From: Ruania suaedae
GTDB lineage: Bacteria; Actinomycetota; Actinomycetes; Actinomycetales; Beutenbergiaceae
Length of the DNA stretch: 64,000 bases
Assembly (NCBI RefSeq): GCF_021049265.1
Contig: NZ_CP088018.1
Span: 1,240,001-1,304,000, forward strand
Direction of reading: 5' to 3'
In this document: positions 36,365 through 44,510 of the stretch, in pieces
How the letters are laid out: every line of letters starts with the position of its first letter
Numbering within the stretch: position 1 is the first letter of the stretch
Position numbers and translations under genes: made by a program
Notes under the pieces: model-generated
The model's input: the letters and a program-made list of their open reading frames with translations, nothing else
Told to the model about the DNA's origin: nothing
Database searches by the model: none

Positions 36365-37060
36365 TCAGGAGGCGGGGCCGGGGGGTGCCGGGGCGCCGAT
36401 CCCGGTGGTGAGGAACGTCACGAGCCGGGCGACCAACTCCTCGGTGGTCAGCGCGGTCGGAGAGGAGCCGTCGATCTCACGGACCTGTGTCTCGCGCAGG
36501 ATCACCGAGGACAGTGCGGAGACGACGACGCCGGGCACCAGCCGCGCCACGAACGGGTCGAGCGCGCCGAAGGAGGGGTTGGCGAGCAGCCGCGCCGCGT
36601 CCTCGCGGGCCTGGGCCTCGACCTGACGCACGTGGGGCAGCAACGAGGGGTGCTGCTCGGCGAGGTCGGCGAACTGCCGGAAGAGTGTGACGAGCCCCGG
36701 GTCGAGCAGGGCCCGCGTCACGTGGGCGATGGTCTCGAGCAGGTCGGTGCGGCTGAACGCGTCGATGACGGCGCACTCGTCCATCTCCGCGGTTGCGCCA
36801 GGGTGGACGAGATCCGCGAGCGAGGTGTGCACCGACATGGCGACCACGTGACTGATCGCCTCCTCCTTGCCGGAGAAGTGGTTGAAGAAGGTGCGGCGGG
36901 AGACCCCGGTCGTCTCCGCGACCTCGTCGATGGTGAAGCCGTCGACGCCGCGCTCGCGGGCGAGGGTGAAGGCGGCCCGGGCGAGCTCCGAGCGGGTCTG
37001 AGCCCGCTTGCGCTCGCGCAGGCCGGCGGCGGAACGCGTCGGTCCGGGTGGGGTGGTCAC
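36365..37060 (-). CDS. TetR-family transcriptional regulator
   Basis: Repressor of 231 residues with an N-terminal helix-turn-helix at about 25-65 (FTIDEVAETTGVSRRTFFNHFSGKEEAI). The ligand-binding C-terminal half is not recognisable by name. GTG 37060 (TTPPGPTRS) is chosen; a TTG at 37096 would place the start inside the operator. It precedes the MMPL exporter, giving the usual regulator-pump operon. A near-perfect palindrome at 37083-37112 is its likely operator. Confidence 0.92.
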   Translation of the reverse strand: MTTPPGPTRSAAGLRERKRAQTRSELARAAFTLARERGVDGFTIDEVAETTGVSRRTFFNHFSGKEEAISHVVAMSVHTSLADLVHPGATAEMDECAVIDAFSRTDLLETIAHVTRALLDPGLVTLFRQFADLAEQHPSLLPHVRQVEAQAREDAARLLANPSFGALDPFVARLVPGVVVSALSSVILRETQVREIDGSSPTALTTEELVARLVTFLTTGIGAPAPPGPAS

Positions 37061-37082
37061 CCTTCGACGGTCACACGATAGG

Positions 37083-37112
37083 TGCACAGAGTGCAATTCT
37101 GCACTGTGTGCA
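37083..37112. promoter_or_regulatory. palindromic operator for the TetR/MMPL operon
   Basis: TGCACAGAGTGCA (37083-37095) and TGCACTGTGTGCA (37100-37112) are inverted repeats with one mismatch around ATTC. The palindrome is 22 bases before the tetR start and 45 bases before the divergent gene at 37158, so it could control both. Confidence 0.75.
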
Positions 37113-37157
37113 TTCCGTCACATGTGCGCGAGTCGCCGGAGGCGGGACAATGGGGGG

Positions 37158-37919
37158 ATGAGCATGATTCCTCCGGTCGGTGCGGGCGGTATGGCAGACC
37201 CCGACGAACCCAGCAGATTGAGCTACGCGGGCCTCTACGCCGCCGCCGACCGTGAGCGCCTTCTCACGACGCTCGGTGAGCTCGGTTTCACCGGCTGGGT
37301 GGGTCCGCAGGAGGGGCGCTGGGTGCTGGCGATCGCCGTCAACGCCCGCGGTGCCGTCGCCTCCCGGCGACGCATGATCGACATGGTGGCGCGGGAGTGC
37401 GCCGAGGACCTGGGGGTGGCCGTGCTGGCTGCCGAGGTCGCGCGGGAGGAGCGGCTGCAGCTGGTCGGTTTCGACGGCGAGGGTGAACAGGTGCGCTACG
37501 ACAGCAACCCTCCCGAGGAGGAGTCCCACCACGCCGAGATGGTGCTGGACGAGTTCGGCGAACCGGTGATGGCCGAGGGCGCCTTCGATGAGCCCGACGG
37601 CGAGGAGGTGGCCCGGCGGCTGCTCGCCCTGTGCGGCGTGCAGGCCCAGGACAGCGAGGCGGACTCGCTCGCCGAGCTGCTGGAGGAGGAGCTCGGGGAG
37701 TCGACGAACGAGTCCGAACGGATCAAGGCCGTCGCCCGGGCCCTGCACCTACCGACCTGGATCGTCGCCTCCTCGTCGCTGCCCCGGCGGGTGCCCGGCG
37801 GCCCGGAGCGCCATGAGGTGACCTATCTCGGCCGGGGAAGGCAGGGTGCCTCCGGCCGGTTCGCCGCCGCGTGGAGCAACCGGGTCCGCAAGAAGGCCAA
37901 GGACCCCGAGCGTCGGTGA
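37158..37919 (+). CDS. hypothetical actinobacterial protein
   Basis: Cytoplasmic protein of 253 residues without signal or membrane segment. I do not recognise the family. An alpha/beta-looking N-terminal half (YAGLYAAADRERLLTTLGELGFTGWVG; RWVLAIAVNARGAVASRRRMIDMV) is followed by a strongly acidic middle (DSEADSLAELLEEELGES) and a basic C-terminus (RFAAAWSNRVRKKAKDPERR). ATG 37158 follows a G-run; ATG 37164 is an alternative. It is divergent from tetR across a shared palindrome, and 3 bases from the converging phospholipase-D-type gene. Confidence 0.7.
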   Translation: MSMIPPVGAGGMADPDEPSRLSYAGLYAAADRERLLTTLGELGFTGWVGPQEGRWVLAIAVNARGAVASRRRMIDMVARECAEDLGVAVLAAEVAREERLQLVGFDGEGEQVRYDSNPPEEESHHAEMVLDEFGEPVMAEGAFDEPDGEEVARRLLALCGVQAQDSEADSLAELLEEELGESTNESERIKAVARALHLPTWIVASSSLPRRVPGGPERHEVTYLGRGRQGASGRFAAAWSNRVRKKAKDPERR

Positions 37920-37922
37920 GGG

Positions 37923-39179
37923 CTAGAGCAGCGGGCCGAACGGTTTGATCAGCTGCTCGAGCACGCGGGTCACCGGCCCGCGCTGACTCCACTCCTCCAG
38001 CGTCAGCTGCCGGGCGTTGGTCAGATCGGTGGCGAAGACCTGCTCCATGTGGCGGGCGAGTTCGTCGTCGAAGATCTCGAGGTTCACCTCGAAGTTCCCG
38101 GTCATCGACATCCGGTCGATGTTCGCGGTGCCGATCGTCGACCAGCGCCCGTCCACGGTCATGGTCTTGGCGTGCACCATGGCCCCGGTGAAGAGCCAGA
38201 GCGTGACTCCCGCCTCCAGCAGGGTCCGGTAGAAGGTGCGTGCGGCCCAGTCGGCGATGACGTGATTGGAGACCTCCGGCACGAGCACCCGGACGTCCAC
38301 ACCCCGGTCGGCGGCGGCGATGAGGGCGTGCAGGATCTCCCGGTCCGGGATGAAGTAGCCCTGGGTGATGTAGACGTGGGACTCGGCCCGGTCGATCGCC
38401 TCGAGATAGAGCCCGCGGACGGGGAACAGCAGCCGGCTCGGGGTGTTCTCGGCGGCGCGGATACGCGGCTCCCACCGCTGGGCGCCGGTGTCGGGGAGCT
38501 CGGGCTGGCCGGCTGCGCGGTGCTCGTTCCAGAAGTCGGTGAAGGCGTCCTGCAGCTCCCACACCGAAGGCCCTTCCAGCCGCACGTGCGTGTCGCGCCA
38601 CTGGGTGGCGTACAGGGATCCGATGTTGTAGCCGCCGACGTACCCGACCTCGTCGTCGACGACCAGCAGCTTGCGATGGTCGCGGCCGGTCTTGCGCATG
38701 TTCATCGTGAGCAGGCCGGGCCGGAAGAAGGGGAACCACAGCACGTGCAGCGTCGGCAGGTCGGGCAGCTTCTTGAAGCGCGGGTCCACCACGAGGTTGC
38801 CCCAGCTGTCGACGATGACGTAGACCTCCACACCTCGCCGGGCGGCCGCGATCAGCTCGTCCTTGAACTGCTGGCCGACGTCGTCGGACTTCCAGATGAA
38901 GGTCTCGAAGTAGACCCTGCGTTCGGCGCCACGGATCGATTCCAGCATGGCGTCGTAGACGTGCTGGCCGTAGGTGTAGACGGTGACGTCGGTGCTGGAG
39001 ACGGTCAGGGTCTGCGGGGGAGTGCGCGGGAACTCGCCCCCAGGAGGGTCACGGCGCTTGCGTAACCGATCGACCGCCACGACGACGGCGATCGCCGTGC
39101 CGTGTGCCACGGCGGCGATCGCCATCCACCAACTGAGCATGCGCCGTCCCCGGCGGAACATCAGGGACACCCTCGACAT
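37923..39179 (-). CDS. cardiolipin synthase-like phospholipase D protein
   Basis: Membrane-associated PLD-superfamily enzyme of 418 residues. One N-terminal helix (WWMAIAAVAHGTAIAVVVAV) is followed by two HKD motifs: GRDHRKLLVVDDEVGYVGG and VHAKTMTVDGRWSTIGTANID. It probably joins phosphatidylglycerol or a related lipid into cardiolipin; a general PLD role is possible. ATG 39179 was chosen since the preceding in-frame sequence is hydrophilic and unlike the family. Seven bases of G-rich sequence (GGTGGGG) lie upstream of it. Confidence 0.88.
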   Translation of the reverse strand: MSRVSLMFRRGRRMLSWWMAIAAVAHGTAIAVVVAVDRLRKRRDPPGGEFPRTPPQTLTVSSTDVTVYTYGQHVYDAMLESIRGAERRVYFETFIWKSDDVGQQFKDELIAAARRGVEVYVIVDSWGNLVVDPRFKKLPDLPTLHVLWFPFFRPGLLTMNMRKTGRDHRKLLVVDDEVGYVGGYNIGSLYATQWRDTHVRLEGPSVWELQDAFTDFWNEHRAAGQPELPDTGAQRWEPRIRAAENTPSRLLFPVRGLYLEAIDRAESHVYITQGYFIPDREILHALIAAADRGVDVRVLVPEVSNHVIADWAARTFYRTLLEAGVTLWLFTGAMVHAKTMTVDGRWSTIGTANIDRMSMTGNFEVNLEIFDDELARHMEQVFATDLTNARQLTLEEWSQRGPVTRVLEQLIKPFGPLL

Positions 39180-39226
39180 GACCCCACCGTACCCGTCCGG
39201 GAGATCGCGGCCGGGGCCGTCCCAGG

Positions 39227-40021
39227 TCAGAGGGTGGTGAAGACCAATGTCCGTCCGGTGCGGCCGGTCACCCACTCGGCCCGGACGCCGTACACCCGCG
39301 CAATGAGGTCAGGCGTGAGGACGTCCTCGGGACTGCCGACGGCCGCCACCGCACCCCGGTCCAGCACCAGCACCTGATCACAGGCCTGGGCGGCGTGCGC
39401 CAGGTCGTGCAGCGCCATCAGCACCCCGGTACCGCCACCGGCGACCTCCCGCACGAGCGCGAGCATCGCCAGCTGCGCGGCGACGTCGAGGTGGTTGGTC
39501 GGCTCGTCCAGCAGCAGCAGTCGCGGCTGCTGGGCGAGCGCGCGGGCGAGCTGGACGCGCTGACGCTCGCCACCGGAGAGAGTGGCGAAGTCCCGGTCGG
39601 CCAGGTCGGCTGCGCCCGCCCGGGCCAGGCACTCCTGCGCGAGCGCACGATCCGCCGGTGAGTCACCCCCGAACGGCCCGCGATGGGGGATCCGGCCCAG
39701 CAGCACCACCTCGCGGGCGGTGAGGGCGATCTCGGTATGGGCCTCCTGTTCCACGAACGCCATGGTCCGGGCCCGGGTGCGGCGGCTCAGCTCGCGCGCG
39801 TCGGTGCCGCCCAGTCGCAGCAGGCCGGCGCTCGCGGGCAGGGCGCCGACCAGCACCCGCAGCAGGGTCGACTTCCCGGAGCCGTTCGGGCCGAGGACCC
39901 CGGTCACCTCCCCGGCGCGCAGGCTGAGCGAGACCTCCCGCAGCAGCTCGGCCGACTCCACCCGGTAGCCGAGCCCCTCGGCGCTCAGGTCCGCGACGCG
40001 CAGCTCGGTCCCGGCGCTCAC
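39227..40021 (-). CDS. ABC transporter ATP-binding protein, FecE-type (proposed F420-0 uptake)
   Basis: ATPase of 264 residues for a vitamin/siderophore-type importer. Walker A is GPNGSGKST, the signature LSGGERQRVQLARAL, Walker B LLLLDEPTNHLD, and the H-loop ALHDLAHA. GTG 40021 overlaps the permease stop by 4 bases. Sequence alone would also allow iron or B12 import. The F420-0 assignment rests on the three-gene cassette type reported in actinobacteria with F420 enzymes, and on fgd, the LLM gene and cofE nearby. Confidence 0.88.
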   Translation of the reverse strand: MSAGTELRVADLSAEGLGYRVESAELLREVSLSLRAGEVTGVLGPNGSGKSTLLRVLVGALPASAGLLRLGGTDARELSRRTRARTMAFVEQEAHTEIALTAREVVLLGRIPHRGPFGGDSPADRALAQECLARAGAADLADRDFATLSGGERQRVQLARALAQQPRLLLLDEPTNHLDVAAQLAMLALVREVAGGGTGVLMALHDLAHAAQACDQVLVLDRGAVAAVGSPEDVLTPDLIARVYGVRAEWVTGRTGRTLVFTTL

Positions 40022-41160
40022 GAGGCGCCCCGGTGGCGCAGCAGCAACCAGGCGAAGACGGGTGCCCCGATCGCGGCGGTGAGGATGCCCACCGGGACCT
40101 CCGAGGGCTCGAAGATCGTGCGGGCGCCGGTGTCGGCCCACACCAGGAACACCGCCCCGCCCAGCGCCGCCAGCGGCAGCAACCGCACGTGCCGGGAGCC
40201 GATCAGGAGGCGCACCACGTGCGGGATGACCAGGCCGACGAACCCGATCGAGCCGCTGACGCTGACCAGCGCGCCGGTGAGCAATGCCGTCAGGGTCAGC
40301 AGCAGCCACCGGGTGCGGGGCACGTGTACGCCGAGCGAGGCGGCCGCGGTGTCGCCGAAGGCGAACGCGTCCAGGCTGCGCCCGCGGGCGAGCACGAGCG
40401 CCCCGATGATCACGACGGCGCCCCCTGCGATGGCCACGGACGTCCAGGTGGCCGCGGCCAGGGACCCCATCAGCCAGTTGATGATCTCCCGGTAGGAGTC
40501 GCCCTGGGCGGTGGAGAAGATCACGAAGGAGACCAGCGCCGAACAGCCCTGGGCCACCGCGATGCCGGCCAGGATGGTCCGCGCGGGCGTGAGCCGCCCG
40601 CCGAGCCCGGCCAGGGCGAGCGTGGCGCCGAGGGCGAGGAGGGCGCCGGCGAAGGCGGCGATCGGCAGGGCGATCGCGACGCCCAGCAGCAGCACCGCGA
40701 CCGCGCCCAGTGCGGCGCCGGAGGAGACCCCGAGCAGGTAGGGGTCGGCCAGGGGGTTACGGGTGATGGCCTGCATCACGGCACCGCACAGCGCCAGACC
40801 GGCGCCGACGCAGGCCGCCGTCAGCAACCGGGGGGCGCGACCCTGCCAGACGATCGCGTCCCGGATGGTGGTCAGGGGATTGTCCGCCGGCGTGATCGGC
40901 AGGCCGCGATCGGCCAGCCAGGTGAGGCCGTGGTGCCAGGCGCTGCCGACTACGTCGGCGGGGGTGATCGCGGCCGGGCCGAGGGTGAGCGCGAGCAGCA
41001 GCGAACCGAGCAGGAGGCCGAGTCCGGCCGGGAGCCAGGCAGCCATCCCGCCGCGGACCACGGAGCGTCTCTCGGTCGGCGGAGCCGGCGTGGCTCCGCC
41101 CGCGGGTTCCTCCCGGCCGGCGGCTCGCCGGTCGGTACTGGTGGCGCCCGGTCTGCTCAC
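40018..41160 (-). CDS. ABC transporter permease, FecCD-type (proposed F420-0 uptake)
   Basis: Permease of 380 residues with about nine or ten helices and a disordered N-terminus of about 35 residues (RRAAGREEPAGGATPAPPTE). FecCD signatures are ITRNPLADPYLLGVSSGAAL, GSIGFVGLVIPHVVRLL and GVLT-like ends (EVPVGILTAAIGAPVFAWLLL). GTG 41160 overlaps the binding-protein stop; its own stop overlaps the ATPase. It thus forms a tightly coupled three-gene operon. Substrate assignment is as for the ATPase, by context. Confidence 0.9.
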   Translation of the reverse strand: MSRPGATSTDRRAAGREEPAGGATPAPPTERRSVVRGGMAAWLPAGLGLLLGSLLLALTLGPAAITPADVVGSAWHHGLTWLADRGLPITPADNPLTTIRDAIVWQGRAPRLLTAACVGAGLALCGAVMQAITRNPLADPYLLGVSSGAALGAVAVLLLGVAIALPIAAFAGALLALGATLALAGLGGRLTPARTILAGIAVAQGCSALVSFVIFSTAQGDSYREIINWLMGSLAAATWTSVAIAGGAVVIIGALVLARGRSLDAFAFGDTAAASLGVHVPRTRWLLLTLTALLTGALVSVSGSIGFVGLVIPHVVRLLIGSRHVRLLPLAALGGAVFLVWADTGARTIFEPSEVPVGILTAAIGAPVFAWLLLRHRGAS

Positions 41161-42173
41161 CCGGCCGCCGTCGTGGACTCCAGCTCGTCGAGCTGGGTGG
41201 CGAGATCGGCCGCGGCGTCCACGCTACGCACGCCGGCCTCGCTGGCCGGGAAGGGCACGATCAGGTAGCGCTCCTCCTGCACGGCGGGCAGGACGGCGGT
41301 GGTCGGGGTGGACTCGAGCACCTCGATCTTGTGCTCGGCGGTGTTCCAGGCGGAGTCGACGAGCACGATCACGTCGGGGTTCTCCTCGGCGATCGCCTCC
41401 CACGAGGCCGAGGCCCACGTCTCCTCGGTGCCGGCCATGATGTTGCTCAGGCCGGCGGTCTCCATCAGCAACTGAGGCGCGCCGATCCCGCCGCCGACGA
41501 ACGGGGTGTCGGAGCCGGAGGAGTACCACAGGGCTGTGAGCCCGGAGCCGGAGGCCTCGATACCCTCGAGCCGCTGCTGCTGGTCGGCCACCAGCTCGGC
41601 GGCGGCGTCGGGGGCGCCGAGCAGATCCCCGGCCTCGGTGATCGAGGCGAAGACGTCGTCGAAGGTGAGGGGGTCGGGCTGGTACTCCGGGGCCTGGCAG
41701 GCGGCGGGGGAGACGTAGGTGGTGATACCGAGCTGCTGCAGGTCGGCGCGCACACCGGCACCGTCGGCGGAGAAGTTCGACTCCCAGCCGGCGAACACGA
41801 GATCCGGCTCAGTCTCCAGCACCACCTCCTCCGACGGCGCGCGCTCGGCCAGCACCGGGGCATCGGCGCCGGTCCCGGCGAGGTCGCCCGGGAGTGGGCC
41901 GTCGGAGAACGCGGTGCCCACGAGCCGGTCTCCCAGTCCGAGGGCGAGCACCATCTCGGTGGAGGTGGACTTGATCGTCACGATCCGCTCCGGCGCCTCG
42001 GCCACGGTCACCTCGGTGCCGCAGTTGTCCACGGTGACGGGGTAGGTGCCCGAGGCGGCCGAGGGCGCGCCGGCGGACGCGCTGGGATCCGGATCGGCGG
42101 AGGCGCCGCCGGAGCAGCCGGCGAGGCCGAGAACGAGGGCGACGGACGCGAGTGTGGAACGGGTCGACGGCAC
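41157..42173 (-). CDS. ABC transporter substrate-binding lipoprotein (proposed F420-0 binding)
   Basis: Secreted lipoprotein of 338 residues with lipobox LGLAGCSGG at about 15-23. The BtuF/FepB-type fold has the N-lobe VTVDNCGTEVTVAEAPERIVTI and IKSTSTEMVLALGLGDRLVG, then a central helix and the C-lobe WASASWEAIAEENPDVIVLVD. Residues such as TEMVLALGLGDRL and FVGGGIGAPQLLMETAG resemble the binding proteins of cassettes proposed to import F420-0. GTG 42173 follows AGGAGT at 8 bases. Upstream (42174-42302) I see no riboswitch core. Confidence 0.85.
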   Translation of the reverse strand: MPSTRSTLASVALVLGLAGCSGGASADPDPSASAGAPSAASGTYPVTVDNCGTEVTVAEAPERIVTIKSTSTEMVLALGLGDRLVGTAFSDGPLPGDLAGTGADAPVLAERAPSEEVVLETEPDLVFAGWESNFSADGAGVRADLQQLGITTYVSPAACQAPEYQPDPLTFDDVFASITEAGDLLGAPDAAAELVADQQQRLEGIEASGSGLTALWYSSGSDTPFVGGGIGAPQLLMETAGLSNIMAGTEETWASASWEAIAEENPDVIVLVDSAWNTAEHKIEVLESTPTTAVLPAVQEERYLIVPFPASEAGVRSVDAAADLATQLDELESTTAAG

Positions 42174-42302
42174 GGCAGGGACTCCTGAGCAGGCAGAGGT
42201 CAGATGGTGCGCGGGACCCTCCGGCCAGATCGGGCCGGTCGACCCGGGGCAAGTCAGTCCCGGGGTGTCCGTGCGGCCAGTCTAGCGCCGGAGCGCTCGA
42301 CC

Positions 42303-43118
42303 TCAGCCGCCGGGGCGCTCGATCGTGACCTCGCGCTCCTCGCCGTCGTCGGTGGTGACCGTGGCGGTCTCGGTCAGCTCGACGGCGTCCGGGAACCACA
42401 CCAGGAACCAGCCTTCGTTCACTGTCGCTTCGGCGAAGCTGCCGTTCTCGGTCCGGATCTCGAGCTCGCTCACGTCTTCGCCGACGGTCCCGACGACCAT
42501 CGTCATCGCCCCGTGGTCGGGCGAGGGGTTCCATGGCTCGCCCGCACTGAGCGAGTACACGCCGTCCGGCGCAGAGGGCATGACCTGGCTCGAACCACCC
42601 GGGAGGTAGCCATCGATGTGTGGCCGGTACCCGAGATCTGAGTCCTCGTCCGGCAACAGCATGCAGAACTGATAGGCACCGCTCTCGGCAGCTGAGAGCA
42701 GGACCTGGTAGTCACCTCGCTGCTCGGCGAGAATCGGGGTGATCGCAGGCGGGTCGACGTCGGCGGGCGCGACGAGCATCGTGTCCGGACACACCTGCGT
42801 GATCTCGTCGATCTCTGCGGGTCGCAGCTCGGTGGGCACGGGCGTCCAGTCGGCATACGCCATCGGCGGGTCCTGGTTGCCGAGGGTGATCGCCCCGACG
42901 GCGATCAGGCCGGCCGCTGCGGCCCCGGCGAGGATACGGCGCGTGGTCGCCGGCGGTGGTTGCGGGGCGAGTCGCCGCGCCTCCTCCAGCGGTGTGGCGC
43001 CGTCGGCGATCTGCGCGTTCACCCGCTCCAGCAGGGCGGTCGACTCGGCCTCGGAGACCTCGCGTTCGGCAGGCTTGAGGGCGGCGACCGCGCGCAGCAG
43101 GGTCGACTTCTCACTCAT
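42303..43118 (-). CDS. membrane-anchored partner of the ECF sigma factor
   Basis: Protein of 271 residues with a cytoplasmic N-terminus of about 65 residues (SEKSTLLRAVAALKPAEREVS), one membrane helix (RRILAGAAAAGLIAVGAITLG) and an extracytoplasmic domain of about 190 residues. The domain has a few Cys residues (CPDTML, FCMLL). No zinc-binding anti-sigma HxxxCxxC motif is present. Its start overlaps the sigma factor stop by 4 bases, so it is probably a sensor or antagonist of that sigma, but this is inference from position and topology. Confidence 0.72.
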   Translation of the reverse strand: MSEKSTLLRAVAALKPAEREVSEAESTALLERVNAQIADGATPLEEARRLAPQPPPATTRRILAGAAAAGLIAVGAITLGNQDPPMAYADWTPVPTELRPAEIDEITQVCPDTMLVAPADVDPPAITPILAEQRGDYQVLLSAAESGAYQFCMLLPDEDSDLGYRPHIDGYLPGGSSQVMPSAPDGVYSLSAGEPWNPSPDHGAMTMVVGTVGEDVSELEIRTENGSFAEATVNEGWFLVWFPDAVELTETATVTTDDGEEREVTIERPGG

Positions 43119-43621
43119 GCTGACCCTCCCTTCCCTGCGGTGCGGTCGAGCAGATGCAGCAACCGGCGTCTGGCGCGGAACAGCCGGACCGCGAACGTGG
43201 ACTTCGTGCAACCGAGCACGGTCGCGGCCTCGTCGTTGCTCAGCTCGTCCCAGGCCACGAGCGAAATGACCTCCTGCTCGGCCCCGGTGAGCCGGTTCCA
43301 GGCGGCGGCCAGATCCTGCCGGCCGGCGATCGCGGAGGCGAGGTCGGTCTGCGCCTCCTGCGGCTGTGCGTCGATGCGCACCTTCAGCAGCGTCTGGCGA
43401 TTCTGCGACCGCAGCTGGTTGCGCAGGACGTTGCGGGCGACGCCGAACAACCACGGGCGCGCGTTCTCCGGCACATCGTCGATGCGACGCCACGCCACCA
43501 CGAACGTTTCGGCCACGATGTCCTCGGCCTCCGCCTCTGTGCGGCGGCGGATGAAGGCCAGCAACTCACGGTGATGCTCCCAGTAGAGAGCTTCGAACCG
43601 CCCCTCCGGGCCGGCCTTCAT
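43115..43621 (-). CDS. ECF-type RNA polymerase sigma factor
   Basis: Sigma-70 family protein of 168 residues with only regions 2 and 4. Region 2: FEALYWEHHRELLAFIRRR and DIVAETFVVAWRRIDDVPENARPWLFGVARN. Region 4 HTH: LTGAEQEVISLVAWDELSNDEAATVLGCTKSTFAVRLFRARR. ATG 43621 has the GTAAGGGACGGGGAGGAGGCGG-like purine-rich leader upstream. It is co-translated with the membrane partner. A secreted-protein gene begins divergently 150 bases away and could be a target. Confidence 0.92.
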   Translation of the reverse strand: MKAGPEGRFEALYWEHHRELLAFIRRRTEAEAEDIVAETFVVAWRRIDDVPENARPWLFGVARNVLRNQLRSQNRQTLLKVRIDAQPQEAQTDLASAIAGRQDLAAAWNRLTGAEQEVISLVAWDELSNDEAATVLGCTKSTFAVRLFRARRRLLHLLDRTAGKGGSA

Positions 43622-43771
43622 CCGCCTCCTCCCCGTCCCTTACACCTGGATATGTCCGGCACCCGGGGGGTGATTACACATGAGTTCTGTGTCACGATCT
43701 GATCACGCTGGGAGGCGGCTGCAGGGTTGACCGAATCGCCCCCGTTGGATACGTGACCCGGAGGCATCCCC

Positions 43772-44479
43772 GTGCAGGTTTCAACCGTCCGCAGCACCCG
43801 TACCCTGACCGTCGCGATCGCCGGGCTGGCGCTCGCGGCCGGCTCGGTCCTCATGACCGGCTCGCCGGCGGCGGCCGGGCAGAGCGACCCAGCCGGCGAC
43901 GTCCGTGACACACCCGGCCAGGAGTCGACCGATGACGAATGGCGCGCGTGGGCAACTGCGCTCGAGGAGGAGGTCCGCATCACCGACTGGGCGGCGGACT
44001 CGGCCGCCCGCGGATGTGAGCTCGTCTCGATCGACATCACCGACACCACTGTGCCAGAGGACCAGGGGGCGCCCGCCGGGCTGACGATTCCGCTCGTCGA
44101 ACGGTCGGAGGACTGCACGACGGCGTCGTCCCTGTCGCAGCAGCGCGCCACCGGCTCGTTCTCGGCGCTGGCCTCAGCCTGCACCTCGACGTCCGGGCCG
44201 GGCACGATCTGCCTGAGCCGCTCGGGCAGTTACGTCACCTCGTCCTTCACCTACCGGGGCTCCTCCAGCCCGAACGGCTTCGTCCGGATCTACCAGCGCT
44301 CGTCCTCCTCCGGCTGTGGCACAGGGAGCACCATCGCCACGGGCGGGTCCTACACCTACTCCAACGGTGAGACCCACAGCGTCTCGGCGTACGCGGGCTA
44401 CGGCCACTACTCGGGCTCGTTCTGGCGCAAGACGACCTTCGGGCACACCAACTGGGGCACGGTCTGCGACAGCCTCTGA
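43772..44479 (+). CDS. secreted hypothetical protein
   Basis: Exported protein of 235 residues. The signal peptide (RTLTVAIAGLALAAGSVLMTGSPAAAG) ends near residue 36. An acidic segment follows (ESTDDEWRAWATALEEEV), then a Ser/Thr/Gly/Tyr-rich C-terminal half with paired Cys (ASACTST, TICLSR, SSGCGTGS, GTVCDSL). The C-terminal fold has beta-rich appearance (SVSAYAGYGHYSGSFWRKTTFGH). No family recognised. GTG 43772 has GGAGG 8 bases upstream. It is divergent from the ECF sigma operon. Confidence 0.78.
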   Translation: MQVSTVRSTRTLTVAIAGLALAAGSVLMTGSPAAAGQSDPAGDVRDTPGQESTDDEWRAWATALEEEVRITDWAADSAARGCELVSIDITDTTVPEDQGAPAGLTIPLVERSEDCTTASSLSQQRATGSFSALASACTSTSGPGTICLSRSGSYVTSSFTYRGSSSPNGFVRIYQRSSSSGCGTGSTIATGGSYTYSNGETHSVSAYAGYGHYSGSFWRKTTFGHTNWGTVCDSL

Positions 44480-44510
44480 GGTCGGCTTTGGGCCGTGCCA
44501 CCATGGGCAC

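Noticed and set aside
42174-42302. Cobalamin riboswitch before the ABC binding-protein gene
   Set aside because: CAGGAGTCC on the minus strand resembles a B12 box, but the conserved core motifs are missing.
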